Part shown: positions 19,301 through 27,748 of the stretch, one piece after another | Layout of the letters: every line of letters starts with the position of its first letter | Position numbering within the stretch: position 1 is the stretch's first letter | Assembly (NCBI GenBank): GCA_003427395.1 | Contig: BFEA01000092.1 | Location: 1,604,107 to 1,642,648, forward strand | From: Chara braunii | Lineage: Eukaryota > Streptophyta > Charophyceae > Charales > Characeae | Direction: 5' to 3' | DNA length: 38,542 bases | Notes under the pieces: model-generated | What the model saw: only the letters and a program-made list of their open reading frames with translations | Told to the model about the DNA's origin: nothing | The model's database searches: none | Program-made: the position numbers and the translations under genes

Positions 19301-19358
19301 GGAAAACAGGTCCAGCGTCCTATTTGGGTAGCCAATCTGGAAAACAGGTCCAGAGTCC
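19301..19358. repeat. Direct repeat GGAAAACAGGTCCAGMGTCC
   Basis: A 20-bp motif at 19301-19320 and 19339-19358, one mismatch apart, with a 38-bp period. A third copy (GGAAAACGGGTCCAGCGTCC) is at 23639-23658, so it belongs to a dispersed repeat. Confidence 0.7.
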
Positions 19359-19493
19359 TCAGAAAAGAAGAACAGATCCTGTAGGCTGAACCCGGAAGGA
19401 TGCCGCATGTGCTGTGTATTGCATCCACGTAAACGTCCTGGCAGTTCGATCTTCATTTCTGTTCAGAATGTGGACGTTTGTCTTGCCATCTGA

Positions 19494-19582
19494 TACAGTT
19501 TGTGACGGCCCCTCGTTTGTTGTTCTCTTCTCCCTCTCTGCCTACCGTTTACCAGGCAGTTCTGTTTGACGATATGTACGAT
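19494..19582 (+). repeat. Fragment of the hammerhead-bearing repeat family
   Basis: Matches the part of the family downstream of the ribozyme core: ACAGTTTGTGACGGCCCCTC, CTCTTCTCCCTCTCTGCCTA, TTTACCAGGCAGTTCTGTTT and GACGATATGTA. The CTGATGA and stem II part is absent, so the fragment is 5'-truncated. Confidence 0.8.
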
Positions 19583-19792
19583 TTTTGGAATTTAAAATTT
19601 TTAAAAGTAATCCTCCCTTAGTTTTTCCGTGTAGCTCGGACAATTCATCCGGCTGGTCAGCTGTCTGTGCTTGACTGGCTGACGCACATCCTCGATAGTC
19701 GGGACGGGCTCTGACATCGGCGTTAGTGAGATATAGCATCATTTTGTGTAAGTCGAGGAAAAAAAAGCACCCTTTTCGAAGAAAGGGCTTTT

Positions 19793-19849
19793 GAGATGTA
19801 CAACAGCAACAACAACAACAAAAAAAAAAAAAAAAAAGAGATGTACAAC
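19793..19849. mobile_element. Poly(A)-only retro-insertion with 12-bp target duplication
   Basis: GAGATGTACAAC occurs at 19793-19804 and again at 19838-19849. Between them is only a 33-bp tail of AAC repeats and a run of 18 A. This is the structure expected of an extremely 5'-truncated LINE-driven insertion that delivered only its 3' tail. Confidence 0.8.
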
Positions 19850-19857
19850 TTTCCAAC

Positions 19858-20292
19858 TGCAGGGCGGGCGCTCAGTTGGTAAGAGGCTAGCAAGTGTCAT
19901 TTCAGGAGGTTGTGGGTTCAATCCCAATTGGCCTCGTGTACCTTCCTGGGCATGCTTGGCGCCCGCCACCTAGAGATAGACCACTGGATCCCCTGATCGG
20001 CAGTGAGCAGAGTCTGCTGATGTTCGTAGGGGAGGGGACCACCACCTGAGGGGAGGCACAGGAATTGGTCATGTTGGCATGGTCCCTGATGCTACCGGCT
20101 GTCCTCTGGCCGGTATCGCCCACCTGCAGGTCGAGAGCAGCCCCCGTATGTTCCTTTGTGATCACGCTCTGGCCGCTACGGGGTTCCCCATATGACTATA
20201 ATTAGGAGTAGTTGTAGGTAGGTAGTGTGAGGTGAAATTGAGAGATGAAAGTAGCTTACTTTTTCAGAAAAAACAAAACAAAACAAAAAAAA
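19858..20292 (+). mobile_element. tRNA-derived SINE
   Basis: The head resembles a tRNA: GCGCTCAGTTGGTAAGAGG at about 19868 (A-box region) and GGTTCAATCCC at 19915-19925 (perfect B box), spaced as in tRNA genes. A unique body of about 330 bp follows, then an A-rich CAAAA-type tail (about 20262-20292). The tRNA part cannot close an acceptor stem, so it is not a working tRNA gene. The right end abuts TIR element C. No target duplication was found. Confidence 0.7.
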
Positions 20293-20319
20293 GGGGTTAA
20301 ACTACCCGTACTTCCGAGG

Positions 20320-20443
20320 CACTTTTCTCCTATGCTGGAAAAGTAGTGCGCACTTCTCTCCTCTGGTGGAAAAGTAGTGCACACTTTTCTCCTATGCTGG
20401 AAAAGTAGCATGCACTTTTTGCCTATGCTGGAAAAATAGTGCA
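20320..20443. repeat. Four tandem copies of a 31-bp repeat
   Basis: Units start at 20320, 20351, 20382 and 20413. The core is CACTTTTCTCCTATGCTGGA followed by AAAGTAG. Units differ at a few positions. Confidence 0.92.
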
Positions 20444-20604
20444 CGCCAAGCTCTGCCAACCCGAGGGACTTTTGCCTTCTTCGTTTGCCTGGCACCACCA
20501 GCCATTGTGGTCCCGTACGCCTTAAGCCGCCGCGTATATAACGAGGGCCCACAGCCAATGTATGGGCCAAGTGTTGGCGGTGTAAAGGGGTCTGGGGCAC
20601 CGAC

Positions 20605-20710
20605 AGAAATTCATTCTAGTGGAAACAGTCGGTACTTCCAGAAGTAGTGGCCACATAAGAAATTCATTCTAGTGGAAACAGTCGGTACTTCCAGAAGTAG
20701 TGGCCACATG
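20605..20710. repeat. Tandem duplication of a 53-bp unit
   Basis: 20605-20657 and 20658-20710 differ at only one position, so the duplication is recent relative to the diverged 31-bp array next to it. A more diverged third version (ACAAATTCACTCGATTGGAA) lies near 20753, and another at about 16438 in element B. Confidence 0.9.
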
Positions 20711-21141
20711 CGCGTTGTGACGTGCCGGGATAAACGGGCCTGGGGCACTGGCACAAATTCACTCGATTGGAAACGTTGTGGCACTGTGGCAATGGCTGGC
20801 TGCATGCACACCGTGACCTGTGCAAGTACTGCTGGTTTAAAATGCCCCGACCCATAACTTTATTGACGGCAAACTGCCCGGCTGTGCTGATTGTAATTTG
20901 TTGGCGAAGGGGTTATGCACAGTTCCATGGGCCTGTACCAGGATTTCTTCCGAAATATATTTTTTTTCATTTTTTTGGACACAGTCCCAAGGATTTGTTT
21001 CCAGAAGGATGTTTTTTTGTGGCACACCCGCTATCAAGCCCATCGAAGAGAGTGGGTAATGAACCACATCAAAAATACTATGCCCATGCAAACGAGATCA
21101 TGGAGAGCATCAGATTAGATTTCGTGGAAAGTAGTTAGAAA

Positions 21142-21556
21142 AGTGAAGGAGCTCTTCCTTCTCTTTCGTTCTCTTTTCTTTCTTTCCTGTTTCCCTCCAA
21201 CAGACTACTTAAGCATCAGCTGTGGCCACTCAGTTAAAGTCTAATTATCCATTATCCTCGACTAGGCAATGGGGGAGGGAGGGCCCTAATGGTCCTAATG
21301 CCAGGGAGCCCAGTGCCCCCCGGGCCCAAGGCGTTGGCCCGCCTCCCGGCCATCCTTGTCCCTGCTCAGTTAATACCGTGAGACCCACGGTAATAAATGC
21401 TTTCCAGCAGGTGTTGCTCCCCAGTGTCTCACCAATAGATGGAGCAGCCCGATAGGCAAAGCCTCAATCTCGGTGGTGCTCCTATCACTACCAAGATAGA
21501 GGTTTAGCACAAGGGCTTTTAATAAAGAAAAAAAAAAGTTAAAAAAACAGTGAAGG

Positions 21557-21562
<6 letters not shown>
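21142..21562 (+). mobile_element. A-tailed retroposon (~0.39 kb) with 14-bp target duplication
   Basis: AGTGAAGGAGCTCT occurs at 21142-21155 and 21549-21562. The enclosed 393 bp starts pyrimidine-rich and ends with AATAAAG, a run of A, GTT and more A. Target duplication, poly(A) signal and A tail together indicate LINE-mediated retroposition, either of a SINE-like RNA or of a processed transcript. No tRNA-like B box was seen. A diverged relative of the 3' half (CAGCAGGTG, ACCAATAGATGG, TATCA) lies at 22855-22932. Confidence 0.75.

Positions 21563-21622
<60 letters not shown>
21559..21622. repeat. (CT)18-(GT)14 compound microsatellite
   Basis: A CT run (21559-21594) passes directly into a GT run (21595-21622), starting inside the right target duplication of the retroposon. 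Confidence 0.95.
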
Positions 21623-21624
<2 letters not shown>

Positions 21625-22600
21625 TAGGATTGGAGGTTGGTGTGAATGAAGTTGACGACTTTTCTCAGGGAAAAAGAAAAGAGAGGTGGGTTGCAGCTGA
21701 TATGTAGTGTAGTTGGAGGATTATGTGTTTTAACTTTCAAGGCGAAGAGGTAGGCTGGCCTCATTTGGACAATATGGGTCGAGGTCTGGGGAGGACATGC
21801 GCTTTGCGGCCGTGCTTCTCAATAGTGGTAAGCGGATGGGATAGTCATGCGATAATGGATTAAAGGATAGGCATTGAAGGTATGGCTCCATTTTAGGAGC
21901 TGCAGAGATGGTGTGGCCAGGGGTCAAGCATAGCAATAGCATCACCTGAAACCATACAAGTCTGGATGGAGCGCTACATGCAGACAGGAAACACGAGCTC
22001 TGCTAAACAGCGGCCCAGCAACTTGCAACAGTGCTGGGGACGAGCTCAACACCGTGCAATGACCGTCTAGACAGATGACATTGCTACGGCACAGTAGCAA
22101 GGGGGTGAATGTCTATAGCATTAGGGAGGCCACGGGGAAGGAAACCCTGACATAAGTGCCACGATGTTTGTGGGCCGCACATGACGATATTGGACACCTC
22201 ATTTGGCTATTAAAACACTAGTTCGCCCAAAGTTCTGTGGGCCTCTTATCGATTTACTTGGTAAGGTGATGACACTGTGGGGAAGGTTATCATGATGTTG
22301 AACTACTGGAGGCACGCGAGCCTTGGAGGAAGGTAGCTTCGTCAACTTAGGCTCTTGTTCCTATCGGAATACCAGTGGTGGTGGAGAGGCTTTGGGGGGG
22401 CCGGTGCAGTTGTTGCTATTGGAAGACCAGTGGTAGTGGAGAAGCCGCAGAGAAGCTAAAAACATGCTGCACAGGTTTGTGAATAGAAAATACAGTGCGC
22501 TTGGGCAGTCGTTGATGCTTAATCACAACCCCGGACGGAGAAGTCTAATGGCCACAGTCCTGCCAAATTACGATCACCAATCTGTGTGTTGAAAGATGTA
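21623..22600. other. No gene seen
   Basis: No coding motif or RNA gene found. The one structure is a diverged tandem duplication at about 22358-22450 (TATYGGAAKACCAGTGGTRG, then TGGAGARGC). Confidence 0.55.
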
Positions 22601-22655
22601 GTACAATGTTTTACAGGTCAAAAAAAAAAAAAAAAAAGTACAATGTTTTACAGGT
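22601..22655. mobile_element. Poly(A)-only retro-insertion with 18-bp target duplication
   Basis: GTACAATGTTTTACAGGT occurs at 22601-22618 and again at 22638-22655. Only CAAAA...A (19 bp) separates them. This is the same tail-only structure as at 19793-19849, with an unrelated target site. Confidence 0.85.
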
Positions 22656-22946
22656 TTGTGCCCAACAGGTAAGATAGGGGAATGGGAGGTTTGGTGCCTG
22701 AATGCTCTGGAAACCAGTGATAGGGGATACCACCTGCCCCCAAGGCTGATAGTTGAAGCTAGGCTTCTGGGAGTTCTGTAGCTCCATCTCCGTCCTCCCA
22801 GCACGGGTCATGCAGATGCCTTTTGCAACAATCTGACACTGGACCCGGTTTACAGCAGGTGCTGCTCCCTACCAATAGATGGTGTCTCCCTGAGTGTGCT
22901 CGTGGTGTCTGCTCTTATCAGCACCTCTAGCATCACCTCGGGCTGT

Positions 22947-23088
22947 TTAAAAAGGTGTATTATCACTTACAGTGTAATCAATTAGGGGTTTCTGCAGACT
23001 GTTGAGGGTTTAGCCTCCTGATGAGTCGGTGAAACTCCGACAAACAGTTTGTCGCAGCCCCTCGTTTGTTGCCCTCTTCTCCCTCGCT
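22947..23088 (+). repeat. Hammerhead-bearing repeat, copy 1
   Basis: Shares with the copies near 38045 and 38450 the leader TATCACTTACAGTGTAATCA, then GACTGTTGAGGGTTTAGCCT, the ribozyme core, and the downstream CCCCTCGTTTGTTGCCCTCT. It ends near 23088, where an inverted repeat begins. Confidence 0.8.
23018..23053 (+). ncRNA. Hammerhead ribozyme-like core, copy 1 (missing one core G)
   Basis: CTGATGA, stem II GTCGG/CCGAC with loop TGAAACT, then AAAC, stem III ACA/TGT around GTT, and the GTC cleavage triplet. A type I layout with very short stem III is implied. The conserved GAAA after stem II is reduced to AAA, so this copy is probably inactive. Outer stem I pairing (GAGGG upstream with CCCTC downstream) is plausible but interrupted. 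Confidence 0.6.
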
Positions 23089-23090
23089 AC

Positions 23091-23128
23091 GTACATACGG
23101 AGGTCCTCGGGCTGACCTCCGTACGTAC
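23091..23128. repeat. 15-bp inverted repeat, one mismatch
   Basis: GTACATACGGAGGTC (23091-23105) and GACCTCCGTACGTAC (23114-23128) flank an 8-nt loop CTCGGGCT. It sits directly after the hammerhead repeat copy and replaces the usual family tail. Confidence 0.85.
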
Positions 23129-23239
23129 GGGCTTTCGGGGTCCAGTTCGGGGTCCGAACCCGACGGCGTTCTGGCCACGCGCAAAATTATTTCGGGCCCT
23201 AAAACTAAGGTTTTTTTTTTCTGATTTTTTTTCTGTGCG

Positions 23240-23525
23240 TTCTCTATGATGTGAGCTACATGCCTATAAATTTTGAAGTCATTTTTCTGAGTCAAACAAA
23301 AAATAAAAATCGCCAAAGATGGCGGTGTCAAAACATGCTCGCCCGCTTACTATTTTGTTTGTTTTCACTTTTTACTTTTCGTTTTCACTTTATTGCGGGG
23401 CTTCAACAATTTTATGATTTTTGAAACTCTTTTAGTGGGTTTTGTATTATGTGAAGTACACATCCATAAATTTTCAGGGCATTTGGCTGTGCCAAAAAAA
23501 AAAAGAAAACGTGCTCGCTCACTCA
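23240..23525. repeat. Diverged tandem duplication, ~190-bp period
   Basis: TATGATGTGAGCTACATGCC then TATAAATTTTGAAGTCATTT (about 23246) corresponds to TATTATGTGAAGTACACATC then CATAAATTTTCAGGGCATTT (about 23444). Both are followed by an A-rich stretch and a GTGCTCGCYC/ATGCTCGCCC motif. Confidence 0.65.
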
Positions 23526-24173
23526 CAAATTTTAATTCTTTTTTTCTTTTTTCTTATTTTTATTATTAGTTTTATTTTCTGTATGATTCAGGCACTCCGG
23601 CCGCTTCATACGACGGCCGCTTTTGAATTACACAGGCCGGAAAACGGGTCCAGCGTCCCTCACATCATTTAAAAGTTTTCAGAGAGCCACAATCCCAATG
23701 TACACTGCAAACCCCACATCCATTCCAGGGCTACACAACAGATTTAGCGAAATAACAGAATCATAATTGTACACAATGCGGATGTCCTATTGATAAAACA
23801 ACAACAAAAAGGAACCTTACGAGAGCAAGGCCAGTGACCAACAGACTCACAGAATTAACAAATCAACTATGCCAGTGATTATGAAGCATGTTCAGTGCCT
23901 CCACACATCCACACAGTTCTGCATCCGAAGTCCTTGTCAAAGGAAAAAGGTAGAAAATTTAAGCTCCAGGCTCATTGGAGGCTGCAGTTGGACCGTCAGC
24001 AGGCCTAAAAAGGCCTGCCATCTGGCTGTAAAATTAGTATAAATCGCTTTGTTGCTTTGGCTTTGGAGCCTTTGTTCGGAACTTTGTCAGTCTAGTCGGT
24101 GTGGATTAGCTTGGATGTAATGCTCAGGCAAATGTTGTTTATTTTAATTTTCTTCATAACATATCTTTTTTTC

Positions 24174-24176
<3 letters not shown>
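23526..24176. other. No gene seen
   Basis: AT-rich intergenic sequence with a third copy of GGAAAACGGGTCCAGCGTCC at 23639. No coding or RNA gene signature. Confidence 0.55.

Positions 24177-24215
<39 letters not shown>
24177..24215. repeat. T39 homopolymer
   Basis: Thirty-nine consecutive T, possibly the antisense of a poly(A) tail. It is followed by a GTTCGGG/CCCGAAC-rich segment to about 24310. No target duplication was resolved. Confidence 0.9.
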
Positions 24216-24216
<1 letters not shown>

Positions 24217-24508
24217 GTCCGCATTCGGCCCGAACAGCCGAACGCATCCCCAAGGGGTCCTGTACGTTCGGGCGTTCGGGTTCAGGCGTTCGGCCCGTCC
24301 CGAATTCGGTTACCCTGTATACATATACCAGCCCGTATGTATGGGTACCCCGGGCACGCTAAAAAAACACGAGTTTTTTTGTTTGTTTTTTTCGCTGCTG
24401 GACATTGCTGCGCCTTGGGAGTAGGGCCCAAATCCAACCTCTTTTTTTATTTTCATGCATGTTGAATTCTGTGTGTTGGGGGGGGGGGGGGTGAGCGTGT
24501 GATGCGCA

Positions 24509-26700
24509 ACCTCACGCCCCGTCACGGCTTTCCGTACTGGCTTGCCGATCAGAGTAGAAGGGGGCGTGGCCGAGGATTTTTGGCCATGGGGGTTGAGTCT
24601 CCGGGTAGGAATGGGAGTCTCTCGTTTCGGGGCCGATAAGTTTCCCCCTACTGGGGCTCGATCCTTGGTCAGGATTACCAAAAACAAAGGGGGAGGAGAA
24701 CGGGGTGAACGGACGGGCCCAACCCGGTTTCTCTAGATGGGGAAAANGNNGGNNNGGGGACCTATTCCTCGNCGGGCCTGCTCTGCGTAAAGAGCGATGG
24801 ATTNCCCCGNGCGGATTCTCAANCCTCGTCGTTGGGTTCNTCGAGGCCTCNNGGACTCACGGCCNGGGGAACTCGGCGGGCGGGGGCTGTAGCCGCAGTC
24901 GGGATACGGAAACGGCCAGGGAGCNCTCNNGNGTCCNGGGAGAGNTTAGGGAACCGGGCGGCTCCTTCGTACCCCAGAACCAGCCTTCACCACGAGCAGG
25001 AGTCCCCTTGCTGCAACCAGCGGCAACCAAACTGGGGGCGCCACACGGCGCAAGCCGCAGACCAGGGGAGCACCGTCAGGTCAGTGTAAGGCAATATAAG
25101 GGGCGGGGAAGAAAAGCGGTCTATCAGCACAAACCCTTCCCCCGCGATGTGGCACGCCCGTTTAGGGTTGCGCNAGTGAACCTGCTCCGTGCGTCGTAGG
25201 GCACTCCTTACGTCCGCGTCGCAGTAGACGCTGTCGTNGTGGACCATGGGGAAAATCGGGAGTGCACTGTGACGCGCGGAGTCGGGGTCAGTGCACGGGC
25301 GAGAACCCGTGCTTGATTGGAAATCTGTCTCCATACAAAGAGCGACAACGTCTCTCTCTCTCTCTCGCTCTCGGGTTTGACACTACTCAACCAGAGGGGT
25401 CCGGGCGGAGGGGCGGAGCCGTCTGCTGACCACCTTCAGCGGGCACAGCGAACGCCTCCGGCCCTCAACAGCGATGCGCCACATCAGACGTCGGCGCCGC
25501 GTGATTCCGACTCGAGCGCGCATGACGGGAGGGACCCCTTCGGTTACGCGAAGGCCCTCGCCCTACGCGATCGAACCACGGAACTAACAAGGGAACGAGG
25601 CAAAAGGAAAAAGAGGTACGATGGCCGACTCAATCATGCATCCAGGCAGACAATCGCCACGCAATACCCAAGGACCACATACATGCATACGCAGACTCAC
25701 ACCCCTTCACAGAACATCTCACCTCGACTCACTCCCATGCATACAACCAATTATCCACTCGACAGGACGTTGCATACATCTCACGAAGACAAAGCAGCAA
25801 TGGAGAAAAGAAAGCGAGTGTCCTTGTACACAAAATTTTCCAATTGGNTGACGCCCTCAGGCGCANCCGCAACCTTCCCAAGGACCACCGACCACCATAG
25901 CCACAAGACCCTGTCGTGATCGGCGCCCGATCTCCACCACTGCTCAATCCCTCCAGCTGGCTTACCCCGAGTCTATCGCTAAGNCCGACCCACGTCGTCA
26001 CTCCGCCCGTAACTTGGGCTCGTCAAGCCTGTTCGGCGTCGCGGACGTTCACGCATAGCTCGCGCAGCATTGCACCCGAGATCAAAGAGAGGGAGACGAG
26101 GGGGTTGCGACAATTTATAGCGTGGGAGGCGGCGGGTTGTCAGCGCGAGGTGCGGGCAGCGCCGGTTGTAGACGAGCAGGACAGACGAAGGGTGAAGGGT
26201 TTCGGAAGGGGTGTTCCGCGGCGTCGNNTGGTCAGGCGTGATNGGGGTGTTNGTTCAAGTGGTGCGCCTTTTCGCCTTCCACATTGATCCGCGCATCCCA
26301 ACTACGCAACCANTCACTCGCGGAGGAAGACGGGNTGGGGATCGAGCTGGGCGTGGGGGAAGACGAAGAGTCCTGCATAGGGGAAACGTGCGCAGCAAGA
26401 AAGAAAGATGGCGCGGGGATGCAAAGCAAGAAACGGGGGTGCGAGGCACGCGAAGAAGTCGGAGCTTAGGCAAAATTCAAAAAGTCCCAACCGAAACCGT
26501 TTTTTGGTTTTCATACCGCGGCCGCTATTCGCCCGCGTGGGAGTTATTAACCAACGAAAGTGAAAAACCTGTTTCAAAAAGAAAACAAAAATAAAAAGAA
26601 AGAAAAAACCCTTTCTGTTCGCATCCGTACTTCGGGGCTTTCGAGGGATTTTTCCTCAGGGATACGGCAAGCCGCGCGGTACGGGTCTGAGCTTATCACA
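24509..26700 (-). repeat. 3' LTR of the Ty3 element (left copy)
   Basis: Begins on the minus strand with TGTGATAAGCTCAG and ends near GTGAGGTTG. It aligns to 34954-37156 with an offset of 10,444-10,456. Its ends differ from the other LTR at many positions, but 24650-26434 is base-for-base identical to 35094-36878, including the ambiguous N positions. It contains a CT tract near 25352. Open frames within it run antisense to the element and show no domain. Confidence 0.85.
26112..26120 (-). promoter_or_regulatory. Candidate LTR TATA box (left LTR)
   Basis: The minus strand reads CTATAAATT, about 590 bp into the LTR, at a position suited to a U3 promoter. The identical site occurs at 36556-36564. 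Pattern match only. Confidence 0.4.
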
Positions 26701-26730
26701 TCTGTGATGCGCAGGGGGTTCCAAAAAGTT

Positions 26731-26748
26731 AGCAGTCTCCCGACTGCT
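26731..26748. repeat. 7-bp hairpin
   Basis: AGCAGTC, loop TCCC, GACTGCT. It is the first of three hairpins between the 3' LTR and the nested repeat fragment. Confidence 0.7.
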
Positions 26749-26765
26749 GATGTCATCATATTTTG

Positions 26766-26807
26766 GATGCTCGGGCGGCCTCTTCATCGTCAGCTGGCCC
26801 GAGCATC
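26766..26807. repeat. Covarying hairpin 1
   Basis: Perfect 11-bp arms, GATGCTCGGGC (26766-26776) and GCCCGAGCATC (26797-26807), enclose a 20-nt loop GGCCTCTTCATCGTCAGCTG. A second hairpin at 26864-26903 has the same loop with one change and a stem that differs by compensatory substitutions. Confidence 0.85.
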
Positions 26808-26863
26808 TCCTAATCTACTTCGATGCATTTCGCATCGTCAGTCATCTCCCTCATATTATACAT

Positions 26864-26903
26864 CCGATCGGGCGGCCCCTTCATCGTCAGCTGGCCCGAT
26901 CGG
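26864..26903. repeat. Covarying hairpin 2
   Basis: Perfect 10-bp arms, CCGATCGGGC (26864-26873) and GCCCGATCGG (26894-26903), enclose the loop GGCCCCTTCATCGTCAGCTG. Relative to hairpin 1, three base pairs have changed on both sides (C-G to A-T, T-A to C-G, A-T to C-G). Confidence 0.85.
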
Positions 26904-26926
26904 TAAGTAGTCCACTGAAAGTTTAT

Positions 26927-27035
26927 TATATATATATATATATATCGTCACAAACAGAACTGCCCGGTAAACCGTAGGCAGAGAGAGAGAAGAGGACAAC
27001 AAGCGAGGGGCTGTGACAAACTGTTTTATATATAT
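26927..27035 (-). repeat. (TA)n tract and nested fragment of the hammerhead repeat family
   Basis: An AT dinucleotide run (26927-26946) borders a minus-strand fragment reading AAAACAGTTTGTCACAGCCC, CTCTGCCTACGGTTTACCGG, GCAGTTCTGTTTGTGACGAT. A second TA stretch lies on the far side (about 27026-27035). The ribozyme core itself is absent; the fragment starts at the stem III strand. It is nested inside the Ty3 element. Confidence 0.8.
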
Positions 27036-27319
27036 TTTGTACAGCGCGTCTCGACGCGCGAACTTTGGGCATAGGAGAAGAAGACGATGAAGAGAAAGAG
27101 AAGGAGAGAAGAAGGGAGAAGTAGACGAGGGTGATCAAAGGAAGTGATCAATATCGGGATTAAGAGGAGGCGGAAAAGGTGGAAGGAAAGAGGCCATTGT
27201 CGCGGGAGTCGTCGGCGCGTCTTCCTCATGGAAGTGGTGCTGGACGAACGAGGGATAGAGAAAGGCCCTCGGCACATGAGATCTGGCGCCACCGCTCGCA
27301 CCACCCGTTTGCGCACCGA

Positions 27320-27748
27320 TCAGGGTCCGAGACCCGTCATCACCAGATGAGTCTCGGTGTAGGGCCGCCGCTCCTGCTTCTGCGCCGCGAAGACAAGGAA
27401 GTGATACATCACATTGGGACGCTGGCTGGTCTCGTAGATGAGGTTCCCTGCCAGCCGCGCCGTGATACACCCTTGAAAAGGGGGTGTCAGATATGGTTCC
27501 CACGCTGGATCAGGGCGCGGCGCCCCCGCAATGGCCTCGAGCCTGATGGTGGTGGGATCCACCATGAAATCCACCTCTGTCGGGTGGATCGTCCGGCTCG
27601 GAGGAACTGCTAATGTCAATGATCGGGGCACTCCGGGGTGGCTGGCGGAAGCGGAAAGGTCCCTCGAGGACGGGGGGTCTGGATACGGGACCCGGTAATC
27701 CCATTCGGCTTCCTCCTCCGGCTGCTGCGGCTGATGGCCCGGCTCCAT
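27320..27748 (-). CDS. Ty3 accessory ORF z (142 codons), unknown function
   Basis: ATG at 27746-27748, stop at 27320-27322. It overlaps the end of ORF y by 239 nt in another frame. The C-terminal part (VDFMVDPTTIRLEAIAG, YHFLVFAAQKQERRPYTE) looks like ordinary globular protein, whereas the overlapping end of ORF y becomes Gly/His-rich. The two may once have been one reading frame, later split by a frameshift. I recognise no domain, signal peptide or membrane segment. Confidence 0.4.
   Translation of the reverse strand: MEPGHQPQQPEEEAEWDYRVPYPDPPSSRDLSASASHPGVPRSLTLAVPPSRTIHPTEVDFMVDPTTIRLEAIAGAPRPDPAWEPYLTPPFQGCITARLAGNLIYETSQRPNVMYHFLVFAAQKQERRPYTETHLVMTGLGP

Larger units (their letters stand above)
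20297..20840. mobile_element. TTAA-flanked TIR element C (diverged, internally repetitive)
   Basis: Left end TTAAACTACCCGTACTT (from 20297), right end AAGTACTGCTGG then TTTAA (20824-20840). Each TIR differs from the consensus CCACCAGTACTT at one or two positions. A degenerate extra right end (GGGCCAAGTGTTGGCGGTGT) lies at about 20562, so it may be two elements or a composite. It contains a 4x31-bp and a 2x53-bp tandem repeat and no coding capacity. Confidence 0.55.

Noticed and set aside
19862-19935. Functional tRNA gene
   Set aside because: A- and B-box-like motifs are present but the acceptor stem does not close and a long body plus A-rich tail follows; a tRNA-derived SINE fits better.
20320-20443. 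CRISPR array
   Set aside because: Four direct 31-bp units abut without spacers; this is a minisatellite.
24705-25199. Protein-coding gene in the LTR
   Set aside because: The open frame lies in an LTR, antisense to the element, contains many ambiguous codons, occurs identically in the other LTR and has no domain.
25317-25919. 200-codon gene in the LTR
   Set aside because: Same reasons: antisense within the LTR, duplicated with the pasted consensus, low-complexity start from a CT repeat, no family match.
24681-26340. Scattered Ns as real polymorphism or scaffold gaps
   Set aside because: Single Ns at the same positions in both LTRs indicate ambiguous consensus calls, not gaps or alleles.
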